From assembly GCA_964626565.1 (NCBI GenBank), contig CAZVFX010000104.1, forward strand, positions 1 through 25,611: a stretch of 25,611 nucleotides of DNA, read 5' to 3'. The number at the start of each line of letters is the position of its first letter. The stretch's first letter is position 1. A program made the translations under genes and the position numbers. This DNA is from CAZVFX01 sp964626565 (lineage in GTDB: Bacteria > Myxococcota_A > UBA9042 > CAIXZC01). Shown here piece after piece: positions 13,922 through 22,530 of the stretch. The notes under the pieces were generated by a model. It was not told where the DNA came from and ran no database searches. It saw only the letters and a program-made list of their open reading frames with translations.

Positions 13922-16378
13922 CTACGGCGGCGCAGCGGCGTCGTCAAGTAGAAGATTCGCCCCCTTGATGGACTCCCAGTACGCAAAGGCATCGCCGTGG
14001 CTTCCCTCCACCTCTCCGGGACCGTCGGCCACAGGGAAATCTCCTACCTGAAACAACCAGTACCCATCCGAATCGATGCCTCCGTTGTACAGCGCGGTAG
14101 CCAGGTCTTCGGGCGTGAAGCGAACGCCCAATACCCCCGCCAACACACGCACGTGGATACCTTCCTGGTTGAACACCTTTCGTATGCTGTTGGTCGCCAT
14201 GTCGTACGACAGGTGGGTGACAGGCTTGTCCGCGGTACCCCAACCCTTCATCAAACCACGGTAGAACCACCCGGTGGCCAGCAGGTGGTTGTAAAAAGCC
14301 AACTCAAAATCCGGGTCCAACTCCCTGGCCTTGACCCTGAGGTCCCCGGCGCGGTCGGCAATCTCCTCCTCGAGGCTGGAATACACAAAGCCGGTCAACC
14401 CCTGGTCGACCAACCAGGCCATTCTCTCGGTGGGCTCCAGGGCCGAGGCAGCAGCCCCGAGTTCAGGGGACAGACCTCCAAGACTCTCGACGACAAAAGT
14501 CCACGTTTCCGGGTCGAAGATGTAGGCCTGTGCGAACCATAGCGCCCCCGCACCATAGAGTTCCAGGTCGAAGTGTACGCCCGCCACTCCCTGATGTTGT
14601 TTTGCGGCTTCCGCAGCACCCAGGACCATGGGGGACAGACCTTGCTCCCACCACGCCGAGCTGAGGGGCGGTGGTGCAGCCACCAGTTGGCCCTGGGGTC
14701 CCATCGCCTCCCCGGCCTCCTCCTTGATTCCGCCATACATTGGAGCCAGGTAGTTCACCCCAAGAAAAACCACGGCCCCGGTCTCAAGCGCGACGTCGGC
14801 AAGTTCCACCAGGCCCGGGTCCAGTTCCCCGGTCTCATGTGCGTCAACCAACCAGCCTGCCGGTACTGTCACAACATAGGAGTTGATCCCAGCAGCCACC
14901 CCGGTTTGAAGCCAGACCAGCATCTCGTCATAGGGCTGGACTCCCATGTATCCGAATCGGGCGCGGCCGGCGGGATACCACGGCGGTGTTGCGGTGGTGC
15001 TTTCGCTGCCCGCCGCAGGGAGCGTGGACAAAAGGCCGCCGGCAGCCTCAGGCGGTGACGGCGCCGATGGCGCGACCGGAATGTCTGGTGGGGGATACAT
15101 CGCGTCCACGGGCGGATGCTCTCCAATGGCCGGGTACCCCTCGGCAACCGCGGAGTACACCTTGTCACCCGTTGGAGAGAGGCACCCGTTGGGAGTGAAC
15201 GTGGCCGAGCCTTCTGCCAGTGACACCAGCCGAGCGAGCGTCGCCGCGCCGAACGCCTCCGTGCCCTCGATGAGGCTCAGATCAAGAACCGGCTTGTCGG
15301 AGGCATCCTCAGTGTGGGCCGGAACCTGGAACACCCCCCTCGGCATCACCGCGATGTGGCCACCATTGCTGTTGGGAGGGCCGATCGCGACCAGCGGCTG
15401 CGACATGAAGGGCTGGATCACTTTGTCGGAGTGAAGGTTGTCCGGGTCCAGCCAGCGCCAGATAACGGCTGCGGAATGGGACCAGGCGAGTACCTCCGCA
15501 TCGTCTTGCTCGCAAGCTAGCGAAGAGACGATCCCGGCAGCAAAGGGCCCCAGGTCACTGAACCCGGGTATCTCATCAGAGGGATAGGCGACCGGATGTC
15601 CGATGCTCCACTCGAGAGTCCCGGGGTAACCCCAGTCCTGCGAGGTGTGGAGCGGGGGTTTCCCTTCCTGGGACATGGCCACCATGCCGATGAGGGTGTT
15701 GCGGCCGGTGCGAATGCCCAACCCCGCGGCCTCCAGGAAACGGTTTTGGAAGAACCAGTCGGTTTCACCTGAGTAAGCGTCCCGCCAGGTGTTCCGGGTG
15801 AGCAGGATAACCGTTCCCCCCGCCTCATAATGCGCCAGCAGATTGGCAACGTCTGTGGGCCTCATCATTTCGGTGGGGATACCCGGAGCGCTCCCCTGGC
15901 ATACGAAAATATATGTGTACGGTGACTCGGCGCCCCCGTCGGCAACTACGTCTTCCTCGGTTAGATGGGGAAACCAGCGTCGATAGGTGAGTTCGACCCC
16001 CATCTTGTCCAGTTCCTCGATCAAGAAACGCCAGGACGCGGGGTGACGCATTTCGAAGTCAAGGAGAAGCGCGGTGCGAGGCGGGCCAGCGGTCACCTCG
16101 GGCACCAAATCTTCTACTTCGGACGTAAGCTCAGCGTCGACAAAGCCGTCAGGCACAGCGAGGTCTGTCCCCCAATCTTCATCGCTTGTTCGGGCATCGG
16201 CCATGGTCTCCGTTGCGACGGTCCCATCGGGGGCGGAGTCCGTAACCGTCACCAAGTCCGCCTCCTGGCCCTTACCGTTCCCGGATGCGCTGCACGCCGC
16301 TGCGAGCGCCACTAACAGAATCAAGGCAGTGGGCATGCACTGCTGCACGTGCTTGCGCGCCAGACAAAGCCTCGCCAT
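13922..16378 (-). CDS. Large lipoprotein with an amidotransferase-like N-terminal domain and a TIM-barrel-like C-terminal domain; function unknown
   Basis: The protein has 818 residues. The start at 16378 is chosen because GGGAGGA lies just upstream and a lipoprotein signal follows directly (lipobox LAAA-C29); the frame stays open 40 codons further but without such features. After an acidic linker, residues about 95-330 (RTALLLDFEMRHPASWRFL, YTYIFVCQGS, GGTVILLTRN) look like a Rossmann-type domain resembling class I glutamine amidotransferase-like or ThuA-type folds. A Pro-rich linker lies near 425-455. Residues about 470-810 (RFGYMGVQPYDEMLVW, VAGVHFDLELYG, LSYDMATNSI, GGIDSDGYWLF) suggest a TIM barrel like those of glycoside-hydrolase-type proteins, with acidic residues at strand ends. 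The substrate is unknown. It is probably the first gene of the leftward unit containing the aminopeptidase and precursors, which makes it a candidate extracellular partner. Confidence 0.75.
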   Translation of the reverse strand: MARLCLARKHVQQCMPTALILLVALAAACSASGNGKGQEADLVTVTDSAPDGTVATETMADARTSDEDWGTDLAVPDGFVDAELTSEVEDLVPEVTAGPPRTALLLDFEMRHPASWRFLIEELDKMGVELTYRRWFPHLTEEDVVADGGAESPYTYIFVCQGSAPGIPTEMMRPTDVANLLAHYEAGGTVILLTRNTWRDAYSGETDWFFQNRFLEAAGLGIRTGRNTLIGMVAMSQEGKPPLHTSQDWGYPGTLEWSIGHPVAYPSDEIPGFSDLGPFAAGIVSSLACEQDDAEVLAWSHSAAVIWRWLDPDNLHSDKVIQPFMSQPLVAIGPPNSNGGHIAVMPRGVFQVPAHTEDASDKPVLDLSLIEGTEAFGAATLARLVSLAEGSATFTPNGCLSPTGDKVYSAVAEGYPAIGEHPPVDAMYPPPDIPVAPSAPSPPEAAGGLLSTLPAAGSESTTATPPWYPAGRARFGYMGVQPYDEMLVWLQTGVAAGINSYVVTVPAGWLVDAHETGELDPGLVELADVALETGAVVFLGVNYLAPMYGGIKEEAGEAMGPQGQLVAAPPPLSSAWWEQGLSPMVLGAAEAAKQHQGVAGVHFDLELYGAGALWFAQAYIFDPETWTFVVESLGGLSPELGAAASALEPTERMAWLVDQGLTGFVYSSLEEEIADRAGDLRVKARELDPDFELAFYNHLLATGWFYRGLMKGWGTADKPVTHLSYDMATNSIRKVFNQEGIHVRVLAGVLGVRFTPEDLATALYNGGIDSDGYWLFQVGDFPVADGPGEVEGSHGDAFAYWESIKGANLLLDDAAAPP

Positions 16379-16385
16379 CCTCTTC

Positions 16386-16432
16386 CTCCCGGGGGTTGGT
16401 CGTCCCGAACGCATAATGCAACGACCCGGGAG
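16386..16432 (-). promoter_or_regulatory. Inverted repeat covering the ribosome binding site of the large lipoprotein gene
   Basis: In the minus-strand transcript the Shine-Dalgarno-bearing CGGGAG (16386-16391) can pair with CTCCCG (16427-16432), and ACGACC (16398-16403) with GGTCGT (16421-16426), giving a 12-base-pair stem with one six-base bulge. A small palindrome GCATAATGC (16411-16419) sits in the loop. It could restrict translation or act as a DNA operator in the divergent region shared with the hemerythrin gene. On the plus strand there is also TTGACA (16488-16493), but without a matching -10 box. Confidence 0.35.
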
Positions 16433-16575
16433 GGGAGTCAAGGGCCGGTCATTTGCACGGCAGAAGCAACAAAACCTACAAGAGTCATTGACAAACAAGG
16501 AACAGATGGGGAAGTTTGTCTTGGTGGGCAGAGGAAAGCAGAGATTTTGGATATCCGGAAAAGGGGAGGAAGGGC

Positions 16576-16977
16576 GTGGGGCTACCGTTGGACCTGAGGA
16601 CCGGTTTCGGCAGGTTGGATGAGCAGCATCTGGCCATGCTTCAGGTTACCGAAAATATCCTGGACGGGGCAAAGGACGGCGATTGGGAGTCAAGCTTGTT
16701 CAATTGCCTGTCGGCCTTGAAGGAATACACGTCGCTGCATTTCGACATCGAGCAGGAGTTGATGGGTGAGTACCACTATCCGCATCGACGTGAACACGAA
16801 GCCCAGCATTCAGCTTTCAGAACGGAACTGGAAGAAATCGAGAAGGAGGTGCGGCGCTTTGGCGCCAGCGCCGACCTGGCTGAGCACACCCGGCGAGTTC
16901 TCATCGACGTCTTGATGCGCCATATTCGTGACCACGACTTGAAGATGGCCGCCTACCTGAAAGAGCGTATGAGCTAG
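16576..16977 (+). CDS. Bacteriohemerythrin
   Basis: The protein has 133 residues. The GTG start at 16576 is preferred: GGGGAGGA lies five bases upstream and the N terminus then fits the family; the frame is open to a TTG at 16516, which would add 20 unusual residues. All diiron ligands of the hemerythrin fold are present: H18 (DEQH), H55-x3-E59 (HFDIE), H74-x3-H78 (HEAQH) and H116-x4-D121 (HIRDHD). The family binds oxygen reversibly through a mu-oxo diiron site, for oxygen storage, sensing or delivery in the cytoplasm. Here it is a single-domain protein, so storage or scavenging is likely. It is divergent from the lipoprotein gene. A link to protecting the oxygen-sensitive radical SAM enzyme is only speculation. 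Confidence 0.93.
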   Translation: MGLPLDLRTGFGRLDEQHLAMLQVTENILDGAKDGDWESSLFNCLSALKEYTSLHFDIEQELMGEYHYPHRREHEAQHSAFRTELEEIEKEVRRFGASADLAEHTRRVLIDVLMRHIRDHDLKMAAYLKERMS

Positions 16978-17010
16978 AGACAGATCCCGGTGCCCGCCGT
17001 GCAAGCGCTG

Positions 17011-17105
17011 CGGGTCGGATTTCGCGCCCTCCGTCCCTGTCGTTTTCGGGCCCCCCGTCCCTGCTGTTCGGGTCCGATTTGAGCGCCCTCCGTCCCTGTT
17101 GTTTT
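17011..17105. repeat. Two 36-37-base direct repeats with a degraded third copy between
   Basis: 17011-17046 and 17069-17105 are near-identical, both running from CGGGTC through GATTT, then GCGCCCTCCGTCCCTGT to GTTTT, with a period of about 58 bases. A partial copy with CCCCCCGTCCCTG lies between. The block fills most of the 187-base gap after the hemerythrin gene and ends shortly before the next gene. It encodes nothing recognisable. Confidence 0.75.
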
Positions 17106-17164
17106 GGCGTGCACTAGCGGTGGGGTTCCGCTATGATTGTTGGGGACAGGTGGGAGGTAGGGCG

Positions 17165-18487
17165 ATGAGGTACCCGCTGGTGGTAGCGCTGGGGATCGGG
17201 GCGGCGGCGTGCGGGCTGCTGGGCGGTGCGGTGCCTTTCACTGCCCCGCAAGGGGACCTGGATCTGGACGGCACGGTCAACGTGGTGGATGTGCAGTGCC
17301 TGGTGATCGTGTATCTGCAGTTGTCGTTGGACGACCTTGAGACATCTTGCGTGGTGGATGCGGACTGCAAGCAGGGGTACTACTGTCGCCTGGGGTTTAC
17401 TGCTCATCCTCTGTGCCTGCCGGAATGCCTCGACGAGAACGTGGGTTTAGGAGCCGCGCAATCTACGTCCTGCACTCACCCGGGGCAGGAAGATGCGGAT
17501 TGCCTGGGTACTACGGCGAAGAAGAACGCGGATCTGAACTGTGACGGCAAGATCGGCAACGAGGACCTGGGCTTCATGGTCGCGATATCCATCGGCAAAG
17601 TCGGGGGCATCGGCACTGCGGACGTTGACGGTGACGGGCAGTTGAACTTCTGCGATGATGACAGCGACGCAGATGGTGCGCCGGACGAGAGTGACTGCGA
17701 GCCGTTGGACGCCGGAGTGGGCGGCGCCGGCACCGAAATCTGCAACGGCGAGGACGATGATTGCGATGGCGAGGTGGATGAGGAGCTGGCCCCGCTTACG
17801 TGCGGGCTAGGTCCGTGCGCGCACAGCGTGGACGCGTGTGAGAACGGAGTTCAGCAGGATTGCGATCCCTTCGAAGGCGCCGAGGTCGAGGCGTGCAACG
17901 GGGTGGACGATGACTGCGATGGCGAGGTAGACGAGGGATTGGGCAGTCTTACGTGTGGCTCCGGCGGATGCGCCGTAGAGATCCCCGCTTGTGAAAACGG
18001 AGAGCCGCAGCAGTGCAGCGGGCAGGGCCAGCCCCAGACCGAGACCTGTGACTGCCAGGACAACGATTGCGACGGTCAGATCGATGAGGAAGGAGCGCAG
18101 GGTTGCACCTGGTACTATGCGGACCAGGACTCCGACGGTTGGGGCGCAGACGACAACAAAAAGTGCCTGTGCCAGTCCAGTTGGCCCCACACAAAGTCCA
18201 GCGGCGGTGACTGTTACGACGATAGCTGGCAAGCGAAGCCGGGGCAAACGGGCTGGTTCGAAAATCATCGAGGGGACGGATCGTTTGACTATAATTGTGA
18301 CGGCATGGAGAACTACCAGTTCGACGACCTGTTCTACTGCAACGGAGCGTGCAATTTCTCGACTCCGGGCTGGTACATTATGAAACCGCAGTGCGGCCAG
18401 AACGGCGCTTTCGGGACCGTGTGCCTGGACTTGATGGGCTGGTTATGTGACATCAAAACCGTGAGTATGAAGGCAGCCTGCCATTGA
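17165..18487 (+). CDS. Secreted MopE-like protein with split dockerin-like module
   Basis: The protein has 440 residues; ATG 17165 follows GGGAGGT and opens a signal sequence (a lipobox at AAA-C16 is possible but weak). Calcium loops LDLDGTVNVVD (about 32) and LNCDGKIGNED (about 120) flank a Cys-rich insert, and DVDGDGQLNFCDDDSDADG follows. Order and spacing are the same as at the N terminus of the 2218-residue protein. Three MopE-type motifs follow: CNGEDDDCDGEVDE, CNGVDDDCDGEVDE and CDCQDNDCDGQIDEE. The C-terminal part begins YYADQDSDGWG, as in MopE-family proteins, and ends in a Cys-rich domain of about 110 residues. MopE of methanotrophs binds copper; whether metal or protein is bound here is unknown. 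Probably surface-exposed. A TATGAT (17132-17137) just upstream could be a -10 box, without a clear -35. Confidence 0.85.
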   Translation: MRYPLVVALGIGAAACGLLGGAVPFTAPQGDLDLDGTVNVVDVQCLVIVYLQLSLDDLETSCVVDADCKQGYYCRLGFTAHPLCLPECLDENVGLGAAQSTSCTHPGQEDADCLGTTAKKNADLNCDGKIGNEDLGFMVAISIGKVGGIGTADVDGDGQLNFCDDDSDADGAPDESDCEPLDAGVGGAGTEICNGEDDDCDGEVDEELAPLTCGLGPCAHSVDACENGVQQDCDPFEGAEVEACNGVDDDCDGEVDEGLGSLTCGSGGCAVEIPACENGEPQQCSGQGQPQTETCDCQDNDCDGQIDEEGAQGCTWYYADQDSDGWGADDNKKCLCQSSWPHTKSSGGDCYDDSWQAKPGQTGWFENHRGDGSFDYNCDGMENYQFDDLFYCNGACNFSTPGWYIMKPQCGQNGAFGTVCLDLMGWLCDIKTVSMKAACH

Positions 18488-18497
18488 GGTAAATTAT

Positions 18498-18520
18498 GGT
18501 CCATTCAGCGTGGATGGACC
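18498..18520 (+). promoter_or_regulatory. Hairpin between the MopE-like and SnoaL-like genes
   Basis: GGTCCAT and ATGGACC form a perfect 7-base stem, extendable by a G-U and a C-G pair, with an AGCGT loop. It sits 10 bases after the upstream stop and ends 15 bases before the next ATG, just before its GGGGAGGGG site. There is no T-run, so termination is doubtful; a leader or processing element is possible. Confidence 0.4.
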
Positions 18521-18535
18521 GGGGAGGGGAAGCAA

Positions 18536-19093
18536 ATGCGATACTTGAGGGAAGTAGTTGTAATTGTCTGTGTACTAACGATTGCCGGCGGAGCCATGGC
18601 GGGTGAACGTGAAGACGCCAAATGCCTCGCTGACATGGTCAACGGGTGGGCCGAAGCGCTAAAAGCCGGGGACTTGAACCGGACCTTGTTTCACTACGCC
18701 TCTACCCCTGACGTCATGGCAATCGACTCGGCTGGCCGCGTCCACAAGGGGCCCGAAGGGCTCAAGGCGATGTATGTTGAGGCGTTCAAGGAGGTGAAGT
18801 TCCTGGACGTCAAGGTCGAGATGAAGAGCACCCATCTTGCCGGCATTCATGGGGTCTGTCACCTGACGTTCAGATCCACCATGGAAACCAAGTCTGAAGA
18901 GGGCAAGGGAGAGGCTGCCAAAGTCGAACTCTACGTTCAGGCCACCTGGGTGCTGAAGAAGAACAAGGCGGGTTGGAAAATTGCTCACGAGCATTTCTCA
19001 CCAATTAATGGAATCGAGCGGGTGCGCCCCCTGGGTGTTCCGGAGGGTGTGGAAGACCCCGCAAACAAACCCAAGCCTGATGAGCAGAAGTAG
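18536..19093 (+). CDS. Secreted SnoaL-like/DUF4440-like (NTF2 fold) protein
   Basis: The protein has 185 residues; ATG follows GGGGAGGGGAAGCAA. Residues 1-22 are a Sec signal ending GAMA. The mature part follows the NTF2-like pattern: a helix with MVNGWAEALKAGDLNRTLFHY, then DVMAIDSAGRVHKGPEGLKAMY, strands around HGVCHLTFRST, and the closing WVLKKNKAGWKIAHEHFS. This fold covers isomerases, hydrolases and many proteins of unknown role; a ligand-binding or small-enzyme role in the periplasm is likely, but the substrate is unknown. The tail is Pro/Lys-rich. It lies 48 bases after the MopE-like gene and may be co-transcribed with it. Confidence 0.85.
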   Translation: MRYLREVVVIVCVLTIAGGAMAGEREDAKCLADMVNGWAEALKAGDLNRTLFHYASTPDVMAIDSAGRVHKGPEGLKAMYVEAFKEVKFLDVKVEMKSTHLAGIHGVCHLTFRSTMETKSEEGKGEAAKVELYVQATWVLKKNKAGWKIAHEHFSPINGIERVRPLGVPEGVEDPANKPKPDEQK

Positions 19094-19128
19094 CCGTTCT
19101 CGATTTCCGTATCCCCGCAGGGCCGCCA

Positions 19129-19137
19129 TGGTATAAT
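19129..19137 (+). promoter_or_regulatory. Candidate extended -10 promoter for the tandem Cys-rich lipoprotein genes
   Basis: TGGTATAAT is a perfect extended -10 element (TG-N-TATAAT). No -35 hexamer is visible at 16-18 bases upstream, which extended -10 promoters tolerate. Transcription would start near 19144, giving a leader of about 15 bases that still includes the GGAGGG site at 19149-19154. Confidence 0.5.
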
Positions 19138-19159
19138 ATGTCTCCCGTTGGAGGGTGAC

Positions 19160-22100
19160 ATGGCAGTTAGAATAAGTCTCACAATATGTCTTTTCAGTCT
19201 GCTGATTTCGTGCAGTGGTTCAGGCGGGACAACGTTGGAGAAGGGCGATGTAGATGCCCTTCCAGCGGACGTGTCCGGCGACGCTGGCGTCGGCGTGCCC
19301 GACGAAATCTCAGGCACGCCTGATCTGGGCAAGCCATCACCGGAAGTGGTGGAAGACCTCTCTGTATTCGAAGAGAGCTCTTGTCTCCCCGGCGCGGGTT
19401 GTTTTCTGGAACCGTGTAGCAGCGGTGATGACTGCGACTCAGGATATTGTGTCCTCCATCAGGGGGAGAAGGTGTGCACCCAGACGTGCGTTGAAGAGTG
19501 CCCCCAGGGGTTTGAATGCAGCCAGCTTGCAGGAGCGGATCCGGATATTGTGTTCGTCTGCGCCAGCCTGTTCCCCCCGCTGTGTCTGCCGTGCGATGAA
19601 AGCGGCGATTGCGAGGAGTTTGCCGGGCTGGGTTCCGCCTGTGTCAGCTATGGCGACGAAGGCCATTTTTGCGGTGCGGCCTGCTCGGGAGACGGCGACT
19701 GTCCCGCAGGATACCAGTGCGGCCAGGTCGCCACCGTAGATGGCCTGCTGACCGCCCAATGCCTCCGGGAGGAAGGGGCCTGCGACTGCACGGCATACGC
19801 GGTGCAAAGCTCCCTCACAACGACCTGCATCGTTGAGAACGAATGGGGCGTTTGCTACGGGGAGAGGGCTTGTCAGGATGACCAATTGACCCCTTGCGAT
19901 GCCGCCAGTCCGGGACAGGAAGTATGCGACGGCGTGGACAACAACTGCGACGGTGAAGTTGATGAAGCGCCCCCGGGAATGGCCGGCATCTGTGACGATG
20001 CCAATCCTTGTACCACCGATTCCTGCAACGGGGAGTCCGGGTGTGCCAACGACCCTGCCACCGGCGGCGAGTGCCTGGACGGCGATGCGTGCACCATCGG
20101 TGACCACTGTGAAGCCGGAGAGTGCGTCGGGTCCGCGATTTCGTGCGACGATGACAACCCGTGCACCTCGGAGATGTGCGACACGGAACTGGGCTGCCTG
20201 TCGGAGTACGTTTCCTCACCTTGCGATGACCTCAACCCGTGCACCTTCAGCGACACCTGCCTCGCGGGAGAATGCGTGGGTCTTCCCGGTTTGTGTGAGT
20301 GCTCTTCGGACGACGATTGTGCGGGAATCACTGAGGGGAACCTGTGTCTGGGGACCTGGTACTGCGACAAGAGTGCGAGTCCGTACCAGTGCGTTCAGGT
20401 GCCGGGCAGCGCGGTGAAGTGCCCGGCTGCTGAAGGTGTGGACAAGCAGTGCTACGAAAACGTATGCGACCCGGCTACAGGAGAGTGCGCCTCTGCCCCC
20501 CACAACCAGGGGCAGCCGTGTGACGATGGCGACCTGTGCACCGCGGGAGAGCAGTGCGTGGATGGAGTGTGCGTGGGCGGTGTTTCGGTGAATTGCGCGG
20601 ATGACAACCTGTGCACCGATGACTTGTGTGAGCCTGCCTTTGGGTGCATCCACATTCCCAATGCGGGTGCGTGCTCGGACGATGACGCCTGTACCTCGGG
20701 TGACGCTTGTGCAGGCGGCGATTGCGTTGCGGGAGGGGCGGTCATTTGTGACGACGAAAATCCGTGCACCGTTGAATCCTGCGACCCGGGTTCCGGTTGC
20801 ACCTATGCAACCGCTCAAGGGGACTGCGACGACGGCAACGCGTGCACTTCCGGCGATCACTGCCTGGGGGGCTGGTGCGTTCCGGACGAGGTCGTGGGCT
20901 GCGACGACCAGAATCCCTGCACCGACGACTCGTGTGACCCAACGGCCGGTTGCGTAAACAGCGCCAACGACGCCTGGTGTTCCGATGGCTCGGCCTGCAC
21001 TGCCGGGGACCAGTGTGTGGCGGGCAGTTGCATTGCCGGTGAGCCGCTGGATTGCGACGATGAAAACGTCTGCACTGATGATGCTTGCGACCAGATACTC
21101 GGTTGCGTGCACGTCGCCAACCAGGCCGATTGCGACGATGGGAACGAGTGTACCCAGGGTGATCAATGTGCAAACGGCTGGTGCACGCCATCGGGGCTGG
21201 CGCAATGTGATGACAACAACGCGTGCACTGATGACTCCTGTCATCCGGTGGACGGATGTGTGTTTCAGTTGAACACTAAGCCTTGCGACGACGGGGACGT
21301 GTGCACCTTGAACGACGCGTGTTCATTGGGTTCCTGCAAGCCGGGCGTGTCGTTGTTTTGCAACGACTTCAATCCGTGCACCGAGGATTCCTGCGATCCC
21401 GGCGTCGGGTGTGAATTCACTCCGTTCCCCGGGGAATGCACCGACGGCAACGAGTGTACCGCAGGTGACCATTGCTCCGGCGGCATCTGTCTGACCGACG
21501 GCATTCTCGACTGCGATGACGACAATCCGTGCACCTTCGACTGGTGCGACGCGGTGTTGGGTTGCCTGCATGAGGCAGCCGAAGGCGAGTGCAGCGACGG
21601 AGACCCCTGCACCACTGGGGACGCTTGTCTCGACGGCCAGTGCAAGCCGGGGCCACAGTTGGATTGCGACGACAACAACGAATGCACGGTGGACCTGTGC
21701 GACGAGGTGGAGTTGTGCGTGCACCAGCCGTTGGAGGCGGGCTGCGATGACGGCAATCTGTGCACGGTGACCGATGCATGTGTTGACGGCGAATGCGTGG
21801 GCACAGATCCGTTGGTCTGCAGCGACGGGGACGCTTGCACCAGCGACCTGTGCGACCCCTCCCAGGGGTGTATCTTTACTCCCATTTCTCCCTGTTGCGG
21901 CAACGGCGTTGAGGAAGGTGGAGAGGATTGCGACGACGGAAACCTGGTGAACGGGGACGGCTGCTCCGGCCTGTGTCAGTTTGAGGGTGGAACATGCTCC
22001 AACGGTTCACAAACCGACTGCAATGTACCCGGGTCCACGCTCATCCCTTCCAGCGCGTTCGTTGATCCCAATCCGCCAGATGGCTGGACCCAGTGCGGCG

Positions 22101-22516
22101 GCTTCGTGAATACGGGTGGGGACGATGTATCCAATTCTTTCATGGATGGTTGCCTGAATACCAACCGGCTTCGGGTGAAAGCCTGGAATGTGGGGTCCGG
22201 GCAGCTTGAAGAGGACGTATACGATGATCAGATATCTCTCGGCGGGTCGTGGCCCAACTGGAACTACCTGGGCGGTAGCATGACCAAGATCAAGTTCACA
22301 TATTGGACCGGCAACACGACGTTCTTCACCACGGCCAACGGCCAGGATGCCTGCAATTCGGGTTGCTGCAACGCCGCGCCGGGCGGCACTATCACGCTGG
22401 GCACCGGAAATGGCGACAGCGCCATTATCGCACCGGGCAACACCAATGGCCTGGAATGGCGGGTGAGCTGTGGCGGCCAGGCCTTGCCCGGGCGGAAGAT
22501 CGCGATCTACAGGTAG
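19160..22516 (+). CDS. Large Cys-rich repeat lipoprotein (paralog 1)
   Basis: The protein has 1118 residues; ATG 19160 follows GGAGGGTGAC (an upstream TTG at 19148 is less likely). It begins with a lipoprotein signal (lipobox LIS-C18) and an acidic linker. A Cys-rich head at about 75-235 (SGYCVLHQGEKVCTQTC, GHFCGAACSGDGDCPAGYQC) is followed by one MopE-type motif, CDGVDNNCDGEVDE (about 256-269). Then come about ten and a half 51-residue disulfide-rich repeats of the pattern CDDxNPCTxDSCDPxxGC...CDDGxxCTxGDxCxxGxC, similar to Dictyostelium-type CTDC repeats. A Myxococcus-type disulfide repeat (CCGNGVEEGGEDCDDGN...) closes the stalk at about 912-943. The last 170 residues form an unrecognised beta-rich tip with Cys. 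It is probably a long rigid stalk anchored in the outer membrane that displays the tip domain. Confidence 0.87.
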   Translation: MAVRISLTICLFSLLISCSGSGGTTLEKGDVDALPADVSGDAGVGVPDEISGTPDLGKPSPEVVEDLSVFEESSCLPGAGCFLEPCSSGDDCDSGYCVLHQGEKVCTQTCVEECPQGFECSQLAGADPDIVFVCASLFPPLCLPCDESGDCEEFAGLGSACVSYGDEGHFCGAACSGDGDCPAGYQCGQVATVDGLLTAQCLREEGACDCTAYAVQSSLTTTCIVENEWGVCYGERACQDDQLTPCDAASPGQEVCDGVDNNCDGEVDEAPPGMAGICDDANPCTTDSCNGESGCANDPATGGECLDGDACTIGDHCEAGECVGSAISCDDDNPCTSEMCDTELGCLSEYVSSPCDDLNPCTFSDTCLAGECVGLPGLCECSSDDDCAGITEGNLCLGTWYCDKSASPYQCVQVPGSAVKCPAAEGVDKQCYENVCDPATGECASAPHNQGQPCDDGDLCTAGEQCVDGVCVGGVSVNCADDNLCTDDLCEPAFGCIHIPNAGACSDDDACTSGDACAGGDCVAGGAVICDDENPCTVESCDPGSGCTYATAQGDCDDGNACTSGDHCLGGWCVPDEVVGCDDQNPCTDDSCDPTAGCVNSANDAWCSDGSACTAGDQCVAGSCIAGEPLDCDDENVCTDDACDQILGCVHVANQADCDDGNECTQGDQCANGWCTPSGLAQCDDNNACTDDSCHPVDGCVFQLNTKPCDDGDVCTLNDACSLGSCKPGVSLFCNDFNPCTEDSCDPGVGCEFTPFPGECTDGNECTAGDHCSGGICLTDGILDCDDDNPCTFDWCDAVLGCLHEAAEGECSDGDPCTTGDACLDGQCKPGPQLDCDDNNECTVDLCDEVELCVHQPLEAGCDDGNLCTVTDACVDGECVGTDPLVCSDGDACTSDLCDPSQGCIFTPISPCCGNGVEEGGEDCDDGNLVNGDGCSGLCQFEGGTCSNGSQTDCNVPGSTLIPSSAFVDPNPPDGWTQCGGFVNTGGDDVSNSFMDGCLNTNRLRVKAWNVGSGQLEEDVYDDQISLGGSWPNWNYLGGSMTKIKFTYWTGNTTFFTTANGQDACNSGCCNAAPGGTITLGTGNGDSAIIAPGNTNGLEWRVSCGGQALPGRKIAIYR
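19985..21890 (+). repeat. Coding tandem repeats of about 153 bases (paralog 1 stalk)
   Basis: About ten and a half units of some 51 codons, each starting near a CDDxNxCT motif. DNA identity between units is moderate, so this is an old amplification kept by selection on Cys and Asp positions. Unit 2 carries a longer insert of about 70 residues (CECSSDDDCAG...), which is also present in paralog 2. Confidence 0.85.
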
Positions 22517-22530
22517 CGGAGGCAAACACG

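Noticed and set aside
16060..16230. DEDWGTDLAVPD in the large lipoprotein as a further copy of the peptide core motif
   Set aside because: It resembles the acidic-Trp context, but lacks the G-[GD] pair and lies in a generic acidic linker.
16516..16575. Upstream TTG start for the hemerythrin
   Set aside because: The GTG at 16576 has a strong ribosome binding site and gives the usual family length; the extra residues do not fit the family N terminus.
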